A stretch of 64,000 nt of DNA from Micromonospora profundi. GTDB taxonomy: Bacteria; Actinomycetota; Actinomycetes; Mycobacteriales; Micromonosporaceae. The stretch spans positions 6,698,501-6,762,500 of the forward strand of contig NZ_JAATJK010000001.1 in assembly GCF_011927785.1 (NCBI RefSeq), written 5' to 3'. Under the pieces are notes generated by a model that was given only the letters and a program-made list of their open reading frames with translations, did not search any database and was not told the DNA's origin. Below are positions 1 to 11,519 of the stretch, piece after piece. Both the position numbers and the translations under genes were made by a program. Position 1 is the stretch's first letter. Each line of letters opens with the position of its first letter.

Positions 1-77
1 GCTCGCTGGACACCCAGGGTGTCCGCAACCGCAAGCAGGCGCGCAGCCGTTACGGCGCGAAGAAGGAGAAGAGCTGA
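1..77 (+). CDS. rpsL: 30S ribosomal protein S12, C-terminal end (partial)
   Basis: Only the last 24 codons are in the window, read in the frame starting at base 3. They encode the typical S12 C-terminus ([20 protein letters not shown]), ending in TGA at 75-77. S12 lies near the decoding centre of the 30S subunit and is the classical streptomycin target, but the relevant residues lie upstream of the window. It is followed after 1 nt by rpsG, the standard start of the str operon. The identification is firm despite the truncation by the window edge. Confidence 0.93.
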   Translation, partial: SLDTQGVRNRKQARSRYGAKKEKS

Positions 78-78
78 C

Positions 79-549
79 ATGCCGCGTAAAGGACCCGCTC
101 CGCGGCGGCCGCTGGTCGCTGACCCGGTGTACAACTCGCCGCTGGTCACCCAGCTGGTAAACAAGATCCTGCTGCGCGGCAAGCGCCAGCTCGCCGAATC
201 GATCGTGTACGCGGCCCTCGAGGGCTGCCGCGAGAAGTCCGGCACCGACCCGGTCGTCACCCTCAAGCGGGCGATGGACAACGTCAAGCCGACCCTCGAG
301 GTGCGCAGCCGTCGTGTCGGTGGCGCCACCTACCAGGTTCCGGTCGAGGTTCGTCCGACCCGGGCGACCACCCTGGGTCTGCGCTGGCTGGTGACGTACT
401 CCCGCGCCCGCCGCGAGAAGACCATGGTCGAGCGGCTGATGAACGAGCTGCTGGACGCGAGCAACGGCCTCGGTGCCGCCGTCAAGCGGCGCGAGGACAC
501 GCACAAGATGGCCGAGTCGAACAAGGCCTTCGCGCACTACCGCTGGTAA
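79..549 (+). CDS. rpsG: 30S ribosomal protein S7
   Basis: This 156-residue protein begins [20 protein letters not shown] and ends AHYRW, the normal length and ends for bacterial S7. S7 nucleates assembly of the 30S head by binding the 3' domain of 16S rRNA and contacts E-site tRNA. The ATG at 79 is chosen over an in-frame upstream start at 19 because it sits 1 nt after the rpsL stop, has an AAGGAGAA ribosome site at 62-69, and matches the family N-terminus. The gene is in the str operon upstream of fusA. Confidence 0.97.
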   Translation: MPRKGPAPRRPLVADPVYNSPLVTQLVNKILLRGKRQLAESIVYAALEGCREKSGTDPVVTLKRAMDNVKPTLEVRSRRVGGATYQVPVEVRPTRATTLGLRWLVTYSRARREKTMVERLMNELLDASNGLGAAVKRREDTHKMAESNKAFAHYRW

Positions 550-555
550 CACCCT

Positions 556-584
556 GGTTCCGGCGTCCCACGGACGCCGGAACC
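556..584 (+). terminator. Perfect 13-bp hairpin between rpsG and fusA
   Basis: Arms 556-568 and 572-584 are perfectly complementary, with a 3-nt CAC loop. There is no following T tract, which is usual for actinobacterial intrinsic terminators and attenuators. It lies 7 nt after the rpsG stop and 40 nt before fusA, so it more likely tunes read-through or mRNA processing than ends the operon. Confidence 0.65.
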
Positions 585-624
585 GCCACCAGTTGAGTCG
601 AGACGACGATAAGTAGGGATTGAA

Positions 625-2721
<2,097 letters not shown>

Positions 2722-2936
2722 CTCTCCCCGAGCAGGTGATTCGTGGTCGGTCGCGGGTGGTTTCACCCGCCCGCGGCCACCACGATCGGATCGCGTGAGA
2801 CCGGGCCTGTAGGCTTCATCGCCGCAGAACCCACAAAAGCTCTCCGGCCGCCAGGCCGGAAAGGCTGTCGACAGAGTCCTAAGCGCCGACCTGGCGCGCC
2901 GGGCGTACGAACCAAGAAGTCCACAGGAGGACACCA
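2722..2936 (+). promoter_or_regulatory. fusA-tuf intergenic region with two small hairpins
   Basis: This 215-nt gap holds no credible gene. A 7-bp hairpin with a GTTT loop lies at 2753-2770, and another 7-bp hairpin with a GCCA loop at 2843-2860. A good ribosome site (CAGGAGG, 2924-2930) precedes tuf. A separate tuf promoter is common in actinobacteria, but I cannot point to convincing -35 and -10 boxes here. Confidence 0.4.
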
Positions 2937-4130
2937 GTGGCGAAGGCTAAGTTCGAGCGGACTAAGCCGCACGTCAACATCGGCACCATTGGTCACATCG
3001 ACCACGGTAAGACGACGCTGACGGCGGCCATCACGAAGGTCCTGCACGACCAGTACCCCGACCTGAACCCCTACACGCCGTTCGACGAGATCGACAAGGC
3101 GCCGGAGGAGAAGGCCCGCGGTATCACGATCTCGATCGCGCACGTCGAGTACCAGACCGAGGCGCGGCACTACGCGCACGTCGACTGCCCCGGCCACGCG
3201 GACTACATCAAGAACATGATCACCGGTGCCGCGCAGATGGACGGCGCGATCCTGGTGGTCGCGGCGACCGACGGCCCGATGCCGCAGACCCGCGAGCACG
3301 TGCTGCTGGCCCGTCAGGTTGGCGTGCCGTACATCGTCGTGGCGCTCAACAAGAGCGACATGGTCGATGACGAGGAGCTCCTGGAACTCGTCGAGCTCGA
3401 GGTCCGTGAGCTGCTCTCGTCGCAGGAGTACCCGGGTGACGACCTTCCGGTCGTCCAGGTCTCCGCGCTGAAGGCGCTCGAGGGCGACCCGGTCTGGACC
3501 GAGAAGCTGCTCGAGCTGATGACCGCAGTCGACACCGCGATTCCGCAGCCGGAGCGCGAGACTGAGAAGCCGTTCCTCATGCCCGTCGAGGACGTGTTCA
3601 CGATCACCGGTCGTGGCACGGTCGTCACCGGTCGTGTCGAGCGCGGCGTGCTGCTCCCGAACGAGGACGTCGAGGTTGTCGGCATCCGCGAGAAGGGCTT
3701 CAAGACCAAGGTCACCGCGATCGAGATGTTCCGGAAGACCCTGGACGACGCGCGCGCAGGCGAGAACGTCGGTCTCCTGCTGCGTGGCACCAAGCGCGAG
3801 GACGTCGAGCGCGGCATGGTGGTCATCAAGCCGGGCACCACGACCCCGCACACGGAGTTCGAGGCGACGGTCTACATCCTCTCCAAGGAGGAGGGCGGCC
3901 GGCACACCCCGTTCTTCCAGAACTACCGCCCGCAGTTCTACTTCCGGACCACGGACGTCACCGGTGTCGTCACCCTCCCCGAGGGCACCGAGATGGTCAT
4001 GCCGGGCGACAACACCACCATGTCGGTGAAGCTGATCCAGCCCATCGCCATGGAGGAGAACCTCAAGTTCGCGATCCGCGAGGGTGGCCGCACCGTCGGC
4101 GCCGGGTTCGTCAACAAGATCGTTAAGTGA
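2937..4130 (+). CDS. tuf: Elongation factor Tu
   Basis: EF-Tu delivers aminoacyl-tRNA to the ribosomal A site as a GTP complex. The protein is 397 residues. It shows P-loop GHIDHGKTT at about residues 19-27, DCPGHADY near 82, NKSD near 138, and the C-terminal beta-barrel domains ending in FVNKIVK. The GTG start at 2937 is fixed by the CAGGAGG ribosome site 7 nt upstream and by the conserved N-terminus [20 protein letters not shown]. It is the last gene of the str operon, followed by a 350-nt leader region before rpsJ. It is the only tuf in the window. Confidence 0.97.
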   Translation: MAKAKFERTKPHVNIGTIGHIDHGKTTLTAAITKVLHDQYPDLNPYTPFDEIDKAPEEKARGITISIAHVEYQTEARHYAHVDCPGHADYIKNMITGAAQMDGAILVVAATDGPMPQTREHVLLARQVGVPYIVVALNKSDMVDDEELLELVELEVRELLSSQEYPGDDLPVVQVSALKALEGDPVWTEKLLELMTAVDTAIPQPERETEKPFLMPVEDVFTITGRGTVVTGRVERGVLLPNEDVEVVGIREKGFKTKVTAIEMFRKTLDDARAGENVGLLLRGTKREDVERGMVVIKPGTTTPHTEFEATVYILSKEEGGRHTPFFQNYRPQFYFRTTDVTGVVTLPEGTEMVMPGDNTTMSVKLIQPIAMEENLKFAIREGGRTVGAGFVNKIVK

Positions 4131-4145
4131 ACTAGGTAACCCCGA

Positions 4146-4175
4146 TTAGACCCGCCGCCGGTCGTGCGGCATACT
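4146..4175 (+). promoter_or_regulatory. Predicted promoter of the S10 operon
   Basis: A TTAGAC -35-like hexamer at 4146-4151 is separated by 18 nt from a CATACT -10-like hexamer at 4170-4175. It lies just after tuf and about 305 nt upstream of rpsJ, where actinobacterial S10 operons usually start. Transcription would begin near 4182. Neither hexamer is a perfect match to the vegetative consensus, so this is a prediction. Confidence 0.5.
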
Positions 4176-4181
4176 AGTCAG

Positions 4182-4480
4182 GTTGCGTAACGACAGTTCG
4201 TCGCCTGTGTTCGGCTTTCGCTGAACCTCCGGGTGGCGAGACAGTCGAGCGTGGGGTGGTTGGCGGCCCAGTCGCCAACCACCCTCGCACGGCGTTCAGG
4301 TCGCGGTAATGCGATCGGCGCCTTGACCCACCGCGCGGTCAGCACCACTCCGGAACCACGGGGCGGAGCCCGGCCCGAGGGCGCGACACGCCCGACCGCG
4401 GGGGTCGGCGAAGTGGGCCTGTGCCAGCCGGTACAGGCGCCCGCAACACAGCGGCATCGAGAGAAGGAACAGAAGCCACC
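4182..4480 (+). promoter_or_regulatory. Structured 5' leader of the S10 operon
   Basis: About 300 nt of non-coding leader precede rpsJ. Visible structures are: TCGCC 4201-4205 pairing with GGCGA 4235-4239 around a 7-bp hairpin at 4209-4226; a 12-bp perfect stem 4254-4265 with 4273-4284, extendable to 4249-4288; a 6-bp stem at 4392-4408; and a 9-bp stem at 4417-4438. CTGAAC at 4221-4226 could instead pair with GTTCAG at 4294-4299, giving two mutually exclusive folds. Autogenous control by a ribosomal protein is a reasonable inference, but no known binding motif is recognised. Confidence 0.5.
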
Positions 4481-4789
4481 ATGGCGGGACAGAAGATCCG
4501 CATCCGGCTCAAGGCCTATGACCACGAGGTCGTCGACTCCTCGGCTCGGAAGATCGTCGAGACGGTGACGCGCACCGGGGCGCAGGTCGCGGGCCCGGTG
4601 CCGCTGCCCACGGAGATCAACCGTTTCTGCGTTATCCGCTCGCCGCACAAGTACAAGGACTCGCGCGAGCACTTCGAGATGCGCACGCACAAGCGGCTGA
4701 TCGACATCATCGACCCGACCCCGAAGACGGTCGACTCGCTCATGCGCCTCGACCTGCCGGCTGGCGTCGACATCGAGATCAAGCTGTAG
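4481..4789 (+). CDS. rpsJ: 30S ribosomal protein S10
   Basis: S10 is a 30S head protein that also acts as NusE in transcription antitermination. The 102-residue product [20 protein letters not shown]... has the full family length and includes the conserved [20 protein letters not shown] loop. The ATG at 4481 is preceded by GAGAAGGAA and matches the family N-terminus. It is the first gene of the S10 operon, after a long structured leader, and rplC follows 11 nt downstream. Confidence 0.97.
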
Positions 4790-4800
4790 GGACCGGACAA

Positions 4801-5466
4801 ATGGACAGGCAAGTCAAGGGGATCCTGGGCGCCAAGCTCGGCATGACCCAGGTCTGGGACAACAACAAGGTTGTTCCCGTGACCGTGGTCGAGGCCGGCC
4901 CGTGCGTCATCAGCCAGGTTCGTAGCGCCGAGAAGGACGGTTACTCAGCGGTCCAGCTGGCGTACGGCACGATCGACCCGCGCAAGGTCAAGAAGCCGAT
5001 CAGCGGCCACTACGCCAAGGCGGACGTGGCGCCGCGCCGGCACATCGTCGAGCTGCGCACCACCGACGCTGGGGAATACTCGCTCGGCCAGGAGGTCACG
5101 GTCGAGGAGTTCCCGGCCGGCGTCACGATCGACGTCACCGGAAAGACCAAGGGCAAGGGCTACGCCGGCCCGATGAAGCGGCACGGCTTCCACGGTCTGC
5201 GCGCCAGCCACGGTGTCGAGCGCAAGCACCGCTCGCCCGGTTCCATCGGCGCCTGCGCCACCCCGGGTCGTGTCTTCAAGGGCACCCGGATGGCCGGCCG
5301 CATGGGTGGCGTGCGCTACACCGTGCAGAACCTCACCGTCCAGGCGGTCGACACCGAGAACAACCTGCTGCTCGTCCGCGGTGCCATTCCTGGCCCCAAG
5401 GGCGCGCTGGTTCTGGTCCGTACCGCGGCGAAGAGCAAGGTCAAGAAGGGCGGTGCGGCCAAGTGA
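4801..5466 (+). CDS. rplC: 50S ribosomal protein L3
   Basis: L3 is an early 50S assembly protein whose loop reaches towards the peptidyl-transferase centre. The 221-residue product starts [20 protein letters not shown] and has the conserved [10 protein letters not shown] and [16 protein letters not shown] segments of the central loop. A basic lysine-rich tail follows. The ATG at 4801 lies 11 nt after rpsJ, and the stop overlaps the GTG start of rplD by 4 nt, indicating translational coupling. Confidence 0.97.
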   Translation: MDRQVKGILGAKLGMTQVWDNNKVVPVTVVEAGPCVISQVRSAEKDGYSAVQLAYGTIDPRKVKKPISGHYAKADVAPRRHIVELRTTDAGEYSLGQEVTVEEFPAGVTIDVTGKTKGKGYAGPMKRHGFHGLRASHGVERKHRSPGSIGACATPGRVFKGTRMAGRMGGVRYTVQNLTVQAVDTENNLLLVRGAIPGPKGALVLVRTAAKSKVKKGGAAK

Positions 5467-6113
5467 CCACCGTTGACGTGCGCACCGTCGAAGGCAGCAC
5501 CAGCGGCTCCGTCGAGCTGCCGGCTGACATCTTCGACGTGCAGGCCAACGTCGCGCTGATGCACCAGGTCGTGGTGGCCCAGCTCGCGGCGGCCCGACAG
5601 GGCACGCACAAGACCAAGACCCGCGGCGAGGTCGCCGGCGGCGGCAAGAAGCCGTACAAGCAGAAGGGCACCGGTCGCGCCCGGCAGGGCTCGATCCGCG
5701 CACCGCAGTTCGCCGGCGGTGGCGTGGTACACGGTCCCGTTCCGCGTGACTACAGCCAGCGGACCCCGAAGAAGATGAAGGCCGCCGCGCTGCGCGGTGC
5801 CCTCTCCGACCGGGCCCGCGCCGGGCAGGTACACGTTGTCGAGGCGTTCGTCTCGGGCGAGAAGCCGTCGACGAAGGCGGCCCTTGCCACGCTGACCAAG
5901 CTCACCGAGGCCCGTCGGGTTCTCGTCGTGCTGAGCAGCACCGACGAGCTGAACTGGGTGTCGCTGCGCAACGAGCCGCGGGTGCACCTGATCGAGTCCG
6001 GCCAGCTGAACACGTACGACGTGCTGGTGGCCGACGACGTGGTCTTCACCAAGGACGCCCTGGACGAGTTCCTGGGCGTGCCCGCCGAGACCACCGAGGA
6101 GGGTGGCAAGTGA
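5463..6113 (+). CDS. rplD: 50S ribosomal protein L4
   Basis: L4 binds 23S rRNA domain I, and its loop helps line the peptide exit tunnel; in E. coli it also represses its own operon. The 216-residue product has the conserved tunnel-loop region [19 protein letters not shown] near residues 60-78. The GTG start overlaps the rplC stop by 4 nt, and rplW overlaps its end by 4 nt. Whether it controls the S10 leader here is unknown. Confidence 0.96.
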   Translation: MTTVDVRTVEGSTSGSVELPADIFDVQANVALMHQVVVAQLAAARQGTHKTKTRGEVAGGGKKPYKQKGTGRARQGSIRAPQFAGGGVVHGPVPRDYSQRTPKKMKAAALRGALSDRARAGQVHVVEAFVSGEKPSTKAALATLTKLTEARRVLVVLSSTDELNWVSLRNEPRVHLIESGQLNTYDVLVADDVVFTKDALDEFLGVPAETTEEGGK

Positions 6114-6412
6114 GCACGATCGCCGACCCGCGCGACATCATCGTGGCGCCGGTCGTCTCGGAGAAGAGCTACAGCGAGCTGAACCGGAACTGGTACACCT
6201 TCCTGGTGCACCCGGACGCGAACAAGACCGAGATCAAGATCGCTATCCAGCAGATCTTCAACGTCCGCGTCCTGACGGTCAACACGCTCAACCGCCAAGG
6301 GAAGCGCAAGCGCACCAAGACCGGCTTCGGTCAGCGCAAGGCGACCAAGCGGGCGATCGTGAAGCTGGCTGACGGTGACCGTATCGAGGCCTTCGGCGGC
6401 CCGGTCAGCTGA
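6110..6412 (+). CDS. rplW: 50S ribosomal protein L23
   Basis: L23 sits at the exit of the peptide tunnel, where trigger factor and SRP dock. The 100-residue product has the family pattern [15 protein letters not shown] at its N-terminus and a basic [18 protein letters not shown] region. The GTG start at 6110 overlaps the rplD stop by 4 nt, and rplB follows 12 nt after the stop. Length and position in the S10 operon are normal. Confidence 0.96.
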   Translation: MSTIADPRDIIVAPVVSEKSYSELNRNWYTFLVHPDANKTEIKIAIQQIFNVRVLTVNTLNRQGKRKRTKTGFGQRKATKRAIVKLADGDRIEAFGGPVS

Positions 6413-6424
6413 GGGGTGTAGACA

Positions 6425-7264
6425 ATGGCTATCCGTAAATACAAGCCGACGACGCCGGGCCGACGTGGCTCCAGCGTTGCCGACTTCGCCGAGATCACCC
6501 GGTCCACGCCGGAGAAGTCGCTGCTGGCTCCGTTGCCGAAGAAGGGCGGGCGTAACGCCCACGGCCGGATCACCACGCGGCACCACGGTGGCGGTCACAA
6601 GCGCCAGTACCGTCTGATCGACTTCAAGCGGGTCGACAAGGACGGCGTGCCGGCGAAGGTCGCTCACATCGAGTACGACCCGAACCGCACGGCGCGTATC
6701 GCGCTGCTGCACTACGCCGACGGCGAGAAGCGGTACATCCTCGCGCCGAAGGACATGAAGCAGGGCGACCGCGTCGAGTCCGGTCCGGGCGCCGACATCA
6801 AGCCGGGTAACAACCTGCCGCTGCGCAACATCCCGGTCGGTACCACGATCCACAACGTGGAGCTGCGTCCGGGTGGCGGGGCCAAGCTCGCCCGCTCCGC
6901 CGGCGTCGGCATCCAGCTGCTCGGCCGTGAGGGCGCGTACGCGACCCTGCGTATGCCGTCCGGCGAGATCCGGCGTGTGGACGTGCGCTGCCGCGCAAGC
7001 GTCGGCGAGATCGGCAACGCCGACCAGTCGAACATCAACTGGGGTAAGGCCGGCCGTATGCGGTGGAAGGGCAAGCGCCCGACCGTCCGTGGTGTCGCCA
7101 TGAACCCGGTCGACCACCCGCACGGTGGTGGTGAGGGTAAGACCTCTGGTGGTCGCCACCCGGTCAACCCGCAGGGTAAGCCCGAGGGCCGCACCCGCCG
7201 TAAGGGCCAGCCGAGTGACCGGCTGATCGTCCGCCGTCGCTACGCCACGCGTAAGCGCGGCTGA
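6425..7264 (+). CDS. rplB: 50S ribosomal protein L2
   Basis: L2 is required for subunit association and peptidyl-transferase activity. The 279-residue product begins [20 protein letters not shown] and carries the conserved [18 protein letters not shown] motif near the C-terminus, including the histidine long implicated in activity. The start at 6425 has a GAGGGGTG ribosome site. Length and ends fit the family exactly, and rpsS follows 12 nt later. Confidence 0.97.
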   Translation: MAIRKYKPTTPGRRGSSVADFAEITRSTPEKSLLAPLPKKGGRNAHGRITTRHHGGGHKRQYRLIDFKRVDKDGVPAKVAHIEYDPNRTARIALLHYADGEKRYILAPKDMKQGDRVESGPGADIKPGNNLPLRNIPVGTTIHNVELRPGGGAKLARSAGVGIQLLGREGAYATLRMPSGEIRRVDVRCRASVGEIGNADQSNINWGKAGRMRWKGKRPTVRGVAMNPVDHPHGGGEGKTSGGRHPVNPQGKPEGRTRRKGQPSDRLIVRRRYATRKRG

Positions 7265-7276
7265 GGGAGATAAGAC

Positions 7277-7558
7277 ATGCCTCGCAGCCTGAAGAAGGGC
7301 CCGTTCGTAGACGACCACCTGCTCAAGAAGGTGGAAGTTCAGAACGACAAGGGCTCGAAGAACGTGATCAAGACCTGGTCGCGGCGCTCGACGATCATCC
7401 CCGAGATGCTGGGGCACACGATCGCCGTGCACGACGGACGCAAGCACGTCCCGGTGTTCGTGACCGAGGCGATGGTCGGGCACAAGCTCGGCGAGTTCGC
7501 GCTGACCCGCACGTTCAAGGGTCACGAGAAGGACGACCGGAAGAGCCGTCGGCGCTGA
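7277..7558 (+). CDS. rpsS: 30S ribosomal protein S19
   Basis: S19 lies in the head of the 30S subunit, pairs with S13 and contacts the A site. The 93-residue product starts [20 protein letters not shown] and has the conserved [20 protein letters not shown] core. The ATG at 7277 is preceded by GAGGGAG. It stands between rplB and rplV in canonical order. Confidence 0.97.
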   Translation: MPRSLKKGPFVDDHLLKKVEVQNDKGSKNVIKTWSRRSTIIPEMLGHTIAVHDGRKHVPVFVTEAMVGHKLGEFALTRTFKGHEKDDRKSRRR

Positions 7559-7599
7559 CGCCGCGGGCATACGGATAGAGGGAACAAGGGGTTACAGCG

Positions 7600-8058
7600 A
7601 TGCCAGGAAAGGGCGACGCTCCGGTGCTTCCGGGCGCGCGGGCGGTTGCGCGGCACGTGCGCATCTCGCCGATGAAGGCGCGCCGGGTGGTCAACCTCGT
7701 CCGCGGCCTGCCCGCGAAGGAGGCTCTCACGGTGCTGCAGTTCGCGCCGCAGGCTGCGAGCGAGCAGGTGTACAAGGTGCTCGCTAGCGCGATCGCCAAC
7801 GCGGAGAACAACGAGCGGCTGGACCCCGGCGCGCTGCTCGTCAGCGAGGCGTTCGTGGACGAGGGCCCGACGATGAAGCGGTTCCAGCCGCGGGCGCAGG
7901 GCCGGGCGTACCGGATCCGCAAGCGCACCTGCCACATCACCGTGGTGGTCGAAGCGGTTGCGCCGGCAGCGCCGAGGAAGGCCGCGGCGAAGAAGGCCGC
8001 CCCGGCCACGGAGGCCGCACCGGCCGAAGCGCAGAGCAAGACGGAGGACGCCGAGTAA
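7600..8058 (+). CDS. rplV: 50S ribosomal protein L22 with Ala/Lys-rich tail
   Basis: L22 lines the peptide exit tunnel and is a macrolide-resistance locus. The core (about residues 10-118) shows [20 protein letters not shown] and the hairpin loop [20 protein letters not shown]. At 152 residues it is longer than the usual 110-115. The extra 30 or so residues are a low-complexity Ala/Lys/Pro/Glu tail, as often seen in actinobacteria. The stop overlaps the rpsC start by 1 nt (TAATG). Confidence 0.96.
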   Translation: MPGKGDAPVLPGARAVARHVRISPMKARRVVNLVRGLPAKEALTVLQFAPQAASEQVYKVLASAIANAENNERLDPGALLVSEAFVDEGPTMKRFQPRAQGRAYRIRKRTCHITVVVEAVAPAAPRKAAAKKAAPATEAAPAEAQSKTEDAE

Positions 8059-8927
8059 TGGGTCAGAAGGTTCACCCCACTGGGTTCCGGCTCGGCATCT
8101 CGACCGACTGGAAGTCCCGCTGGTTCGCGGACAAGCTCTACAAGGACTACATCGGCGAGGATGTCAAGATCCGCCGGATGATGTCCAAGGGCCTCGAGCG
8201 TGCCGGCATTTCCAAGGTCGACATCGAGCGCACCCGCGACCGCGTCCGGGTCGACATCCACACCGCCCGGCCGGGCATTGTCATCGGCCGTAAGGGTGCG
8301 GAGGCCGACCGGATCCGCGGCGAGCTGGAGAAGCTCACCGGCAAGCAGGTGCAGCTGAACATCATCGAGGTGAAGAACCCCGAGTCGGACGCACAGCTCG
8401 TCGCGCAGGGCGTGGCCGAGCAGCTGTCCAGCCGGGTCAGCTTCCGTCGGGCGATGCGCAAGGCCATGCAGTCGGCCATGAAGAACCCGGTCTGCAAGGG
8501 CATCCGGGTTCAGGTCTCGGGTCGCCTCGGCGGCGCCGAGATGAGCCGGACCGAGTTCTACCGTGAGGGCCGGGTTCCGCTGCACACGCTGCGGGCCAAC
8601 ATCGAGTACGGCTTCTTCGAGGCCCGTACCACGTTCGGTCGGATCGGTGTGAAGGTCTGGATCTACAAGGGTGACGCCGTCCCGGGCCGGGAGGCTCCGG
8701 CCGAGGCCGGTCCGTCCCGTCCGCGTCGTGGTGAGCGCGGCGACCGTCCCGAGCGTCCGCGCCGTGGCCGGTCGGGTTCGTCCGGCACCACGGCTGGTGG
8801 CACCGAGGCCGGTCGGGCTGCTGCGACCACCATCGCGCAGCAGGCCGAGACGCCGAGCGGCGAGCCGGTCGACAGCGCTGCTGTCGCCGCCGCTGCTGCT
8901 CCGGCAGAAACGCAGCAGGAGGGCTGA
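8058..8927 (+). CDS. rpsC: 30S ribosomal protein S3 with long Arg/Gly/Pro C-terminal extension
   Basis: S3 forms part of the mRNA entry channel and helps unwind mRNA. The core (residues 1 to about 217) includes the KH-domain motif [17 protein letters not shown] and ends near [15 protein letters not shown]. The protein is 289 residues. The remaining 70 or so residues form an Arg/Gly/Pro-rich then Ala/Glu-rich low-complexity tail, longer than in most bacteria. ATG 8058 overlaps the rplV stop by 1 nt, and rplP follows 3 nt after the stop. Confidence 0.96.
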   Translation: MGQKVHPTGFRLGISTDWKSRWFADKLYKDYIGEDVKIRRMMSKGLERAGISKVDIERTRDRVRVDIHTARPGIVIGRKGAEADRIRGELEKLTGKQVQLNIIEVKNPESDAQLVAQGVAEQLSSRVSFRRAMRKAMQSAMKNPVCKGIRVQVSGRLGGAEMSRTEFYREGRVPLHTLRANIEYGFFEARTTFGRIGVKVWIYKGDAVPGREAPAEAGPSRPRRGERGDRPERPRRGRSGSSGTTAGGTEAGRAAATTIAQQAETPSGEPVDSAAVAAAAAPAETQQEG

Positions 8928-8930
8928 CAG

Positions 8931-9356
8931 ATGCTGATGCCGCGCAAGCCCCCGAAGGGCTTCCGCAAGCCGCACCACCCGGACCGCAGTGGCGCGTCCA
9001 AGGGTGGTAACCGGGTGGTGTTCGGCGAGTTCGGGATCCAGGCTCTCGAGCCGGCGTACGTGACGAACCGACAGATCGAGTCGGCACGTATCGCGATGAC
9101 TCGCCACATCAAGCGTGGTGGCAAGGTCTGGATCACGATCTTCCCGGACCAGGCCCTCACCAAGAAGCCCGCCGAGACCCGGATGGGTTCCGGTAAGGGC
9201 TCGCCGGAGTGGTGGGTTGCCAACGTCAAGCCGGGGCGGGTTCTCTTCGAGATGTCCTTCCCCAACGAGCAGACCGCGCGAGAGGCCATGCGTCGCGCGA
9301 TCCACAAGCTCCCGATGAAGTGCCGCATTGTTACGCGCGAAGTGGGTGAATCCTGA
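8931..9356 (+). CDS. rplP: 50S ribosomal protein L16
   Basis: L16 contacts the A-site tRNA near the peptidyl-transferase centre and is needed for late 50S assembly. The 141-residue product starts [20 protein letters not shown] and carries the conserved [20 protein letters not shown] segment. It starts 3 nt after rpsC, and its stop overlaps the rpmC start by 1 nt. The family normally begins MLMPR, which supports the ATG at 8931. Confidence 0.96.
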   Translation: MLMPRKPPKGFRKPHHPDRSGASKGGNRVVFGEFGIQALEPAYVTNRQIESARIAMTRHIKRGGKVWITIFPDQALTKKPAETRMGSGKGSPEWWVANVKPGRVLFEMSFPNEQTAREAMRRAIHKLPMKCRIVTREVGES

Positions 9357-9592
9357 TGGCAGCGGGCGTTAAGGCGACCGAGCTGCGTGAGCTCTCCGAG
9401 GAGGAGCTGGTCACGAAGCTGCGGGAGGCCAAGGCGGAGCTGTTCAACCTCCGCGTGCAGGCCGCAACCGGGCAGCTGGACAACAACCGGCGGTTGCAGG
9501 TCATCCGTCGGGAGATCGCCCGGATCTACACGATCATGCGCGAGCGCGAGCTGGGGCTCTCGGCCGCGCCGACTGAGGTGACTGCATCATGA
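9356..9592 (+). CDS. rpmC: 50S ribosomal protein L29
   Basis: L29 is a small helical protein near the tunnel exit that helps form the SRP and trigger-factor docking site with L23. The 78-residue product shows the typical [20 protein letters not shown] helix and the second helix with [18 protein letters not shown] 9356 overlaps the rplP stop by 1 nt, and its own stop overlaps rpsQ by 4 nt. Confidence 0.95.
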   Translation: MAAGVKATELRELSEEELVTKLREAKAELFNLRVQAATGQLDNNRRLQVIRREIARIYTIMRERELGLSAAPTEVTAS

Positions 9593-9867
9593 CCGAGAAC
9601 ACCACCACTGACGCCACCCGCGCGCGCCGCAAGGTTCGCGAGGGCCTGGTGGTCAGCGACAAGATGGACAAGACCGTCGTTGTCGAGGTCGAGGACCGGG
9701 TTCGGCACGCGCTGTACGGCAAGATCATGCGCCGTACGAGCAAGCTGAAGGTGCACGACGAGCAAAACGCCGCTGGCACCGGCGACCGGGTCCTGATCAT
9801 GGAGACCCGGCCGCTGAGCGCCACCAAGCGTTGGCGGATCGTGGAGATCCTGGAAAAGGCCAAGTAG
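9589..9867 (+). CDS. rpsQ: 30S ribosomal protein S17
   Basis: S17 is a primary 16S rRNA-binding protein with an OB fold. The 92-residue product has the family core [20 protein letters not shown] and ends with [12 protein letters not shown]. The ATG at 9589 overlaps rpmC by 4 nt. It ends the S10 operon; a 97-nt gap with a strong palindrome separates it from rplN. Confidence 0.96.
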   Translation: MTENTTTDATRARRKVREGLVVSDKMDKTVVVEVEDRVRHALYGKIMRRTSKLKVHDEQNAAGTGDRVLIMETRPLSATKRWRIVEILEKAK

Positions 9868-9916
9868 CGAAGGCTCGAGCTCGCCCGGCGTTGCGTCGGG
9901 CGTTGGTTCCGCCAGG

Positions 9917-9940
9917 CTCCGGCCGCCATGGCGGCCGGAG
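9917..9940 (+). terminator. 24-nt perfect palindrome in the rpsQ-rplN gap
   Basis: Bases 9917-9940 are a perfect palindrome centred on CCATGG. GGTT at 9905-9908 can also pair with AACC at 9941-9944. It lies at the S10/spc operon boundary with no T tract. A role as attenuator, processing site or RNA-protein binding site is inferred from position only. Confidence 0.45.
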
Positions 9941-9964
9941 AACCGGCAGACATAGGAGATAGAC

Positions 9965-10333
9965 GTGATTCAGCAGGAGTCGCGACTGCGCGTCGCCGAC
10001 AACACGGGTGCTCGGGAGATCCTGTGCATCCGGGTTCTCGGTGGCTCCGGTCGGCGCTACGCGAGTATCGGCGACGTCATCGTGGCCACCGTCAAGGACG
10101 CGATCCCGGGTGCCGGTGTCAAGAAGGGCGACGTCGTCAAGGCGGTCATCGTCCGCACCGCGAAGGAGAAGCGGCGTCCGGACGGCTCGTACATCCGCTT
10201 CGACGAGAACGCCGCCGTCATCATCAAGGACGGTGGGGACCCGCGCGGTACCCGCATCTTCGGCCCGGTGGGTCGGGAGCTGCGGGACAAGCGGTTCATG
10301 AAGATTATTTCCCTCGCGCCGGAGGTGTTGTGA
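9965..10333 (+). CDS. rplN: 50S ribosomal protein L14
   Basis: L14 lies at the subunit interface and is the docking site for the silencing factor RsfS. The 122-residue product starts [20 protein letters not shown] and ends [11 protein letters not shown], exactly the family length. The GTG start at 9965 has an AGGAGAT ribosome site 3-9 nt upstream. It is the first gene of the spc operon, and its stop overlaps the rplX start by 4 nt. Confidence 0.97.
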   Translation: MIQQESRLRVADNTGAREILCIRVLGGSGRRYASIGDVIVATVKDAIPGAGVKKGDVVKAVIVRTAKEKRRPDGSYIRFDENAAVIIKDGGDPRGTRIFGPVGRELRDKRFMKIISLAPEVL

Positions 10334-10650
10334 CCGTGAAGGTCAAGAAGGGCGACACGGTCGTCGTCATCGCCGGCAAGGACAAGGGTGCCAAGGGCAA
10401 GGTCATCGCGGCCTACCCGCGGCAGGACAAGGTCCTGGTCGAGGGCGTGAACCGGGTCAAGAAGCACACCCGCATCAGCACCACCCAGCGTGGCGCCAAG
10501 ACCGGCGGCATCGTCACCCAGGAGGCCCCGATCCACGTCTCGAACGTGCAGGTCCTGGACTCCGACGGCAAGCCGACGCGCGTCGGTTACCGGATCGACG
10601 ACAACGGCCAGAAGGTCCGCATCGCGCGTAGCACCGGTAAGGACCTGTGA
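10330..10650 (+). CDS. rplX: 50S ribosomal protein L24
   Basis: L24 initiates 50S assembly by binding the 5' end of 23S rRNA. The 106-residue product has the KOW motif [20 protein letters not shown] near residues 6-25 and the conserved [15 protein letters not shown] segment. The chosen GTG at 10330 overlaps the rplN stop by 4 nt; an in-frame GTG at 10336 is the alternative start. The stop overlaps the rplE ATG by 1 nt. Confidence 0.95.
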   Translation: MTVKVKKGDTVVVIAGKDKGAKGKVIAAYPRQDKVLVEGVNRVKKHTRISTTQRGAKTGGIVTQEAPIHVSNVQVLDSDGKPTRVGYRIDDNGQKVRIARSTGKDL

Positions 10651-11216
10651 TGACCACGGCTACCGAAAAGACCATGCCGCGCCTCAAGGAGCGGTACCGC
10701 AACGAGATCGTGGCCCAGCTGCGTGAGCAGAACAGCTACGGCAACCCCATGCAGGTGCCGCGGCTGGTCAAGATCGTCGTCAACATGGGTGTCGGCGAGG
10801 CTGCTCGCGACGCCAAGCTGATCGACGGCGCGGTCCGCGACCTCGCCACGATCACCGGCCAGAAGCCGCAGGTGCGGCGGGCGACCAAGTCCATCGCGCA
10901 GTTCAAGCTCCGCGAGGGCATGCCGATCGGCGCGAAGGTCACCCTTCGCGGTGACCGGATGTGGGAGTTCCTGGACCGGCTGCTGTCCATCGCGCTGCCG
11001 CGTATCCGCGACTTCCGCGGTCTGGACGGGCGCAAGCTCGACGGGCACGGCAACTACACGTTCGGTCTGACCGAGCAGTCGGTGTTCCACGAGATCGATC
11101 AGGACAAGATCGATCGCCAGCGGGGCATGGACATCACGGTGGTCACCACCGCCACGACCGACGACGAGGGCCGGGCGCTGCTCAAGCTCCTGGGCTTCCC
11201 GTTCAAGGAGAACTGA
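10650..11216 (+). CDS. rplE: 50S ribosomal protein L5
   Basis: L5 binds 5S rRNA and forms an intersubunit bridge with S13. The 188-residue product has the conserved [16 protein letters not shown] start, [20 protein letters not shown] and the [18 protein letters not shown]-terminal motif. ATG 10650 overlaps the rplX stop by 1 nt; a GTG 3 nt further upstream is possible. The S14 gene follows 1 nt after the stop. Confidence 0.96.
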   Translation: MTTATEKTMPRLKERYRNEIVAQLREQNSYGNPMQVPRLVKIVVNMGVGEAARDAKLIDGAVRDLATITGQKPQVRRATKSIAQFKLREGMPIGAKVTLRGDRMWEFLDRLLSIALPRIRDFRGLDGRKLDGHGNYTFGLTEQSVFHEIDQDKIDRQRGMDITVVTTATTDDEGRALLKLLGFPFKEN

Positions 11217-11217
11217 G

Positions 11218-11403
11218 ATGGCCAAGAAGGCGCTGATCATCAAGGCGGCCGCGAAGCCGAAGTTCTCGGTTCGCGCGTACACCCGCTGCCAGCGGTGCGG
11301 GCGTCCGAAGGCGGTCTACCGCAAGTTCGGGCTGTGCCGGGTCTGCATCCGGGAGATGGCCCACCGCGGTGAGCTGCCGGGTGTGTCCAAGGCTTCCTGG
11401 TAA
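11218..11403 (+). CDS. rpsZ: 30S ribosomal protein S14, zinc-binding type
   Basis: This 61-residue protein is the short C+ form of S14. Two CxxC pairs are visible, CQRC at about residues 24-27 and CRVC at 40-43, which would bind one zinc. The final SKASW matches the family. Genomes with this form sometimes also encode a zinc-independent S14 elsewhere, controlled by Zur; none is in this window. It sits between rplE and rpsH, the standard place in the spc operon (the symbol rpsN is also used). Confidence 0.95.
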   Translation: MAKKALIIKAAAKPKFSVRAYTRCQRCGRPKAVYRKFGLCRVCIREMAHRGELPGVSKASW

Positions 11404-11414
11404 GGGTGACCGCG

Positions 11415-11490
11415 TCCCGGCTGCCGGCCGGGAACTCCTGCACCGTTTAGGTATTGCTCTTCGCCGTAGGCCCGGGGCTGGTGCCCCGGG
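11415..11490 (+). promoter_or_regulatory. Two hairpins upstream of rpsH
   Basis: A 7-bp stem (11415-11421 with 11427-11433) is followed by a perfect 8-bp stem with a TGGT loop (11471-11478 with 11483-11490). They fill the 116-nt gap between the S14 gene and rpsH. In E. coli, S8 represses the spc operon by binding mRNA upstream in rplE. The position is suggestive, but the S8 binding motif itself is not recognised here. Confidence 0.4.
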
Positions 11491-11519
11491 AACCCCGGCG
11501 AGAAAGGCTGACGAAATCC

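Noticed and set aside
5750..9305. Long - strand frames of about 600 residues across rplD-rplB and rpsS-rplP
   Set aside because: These are shadows of universally conserved ribosomal protein genes on the + strand, with no recognisable protein features.
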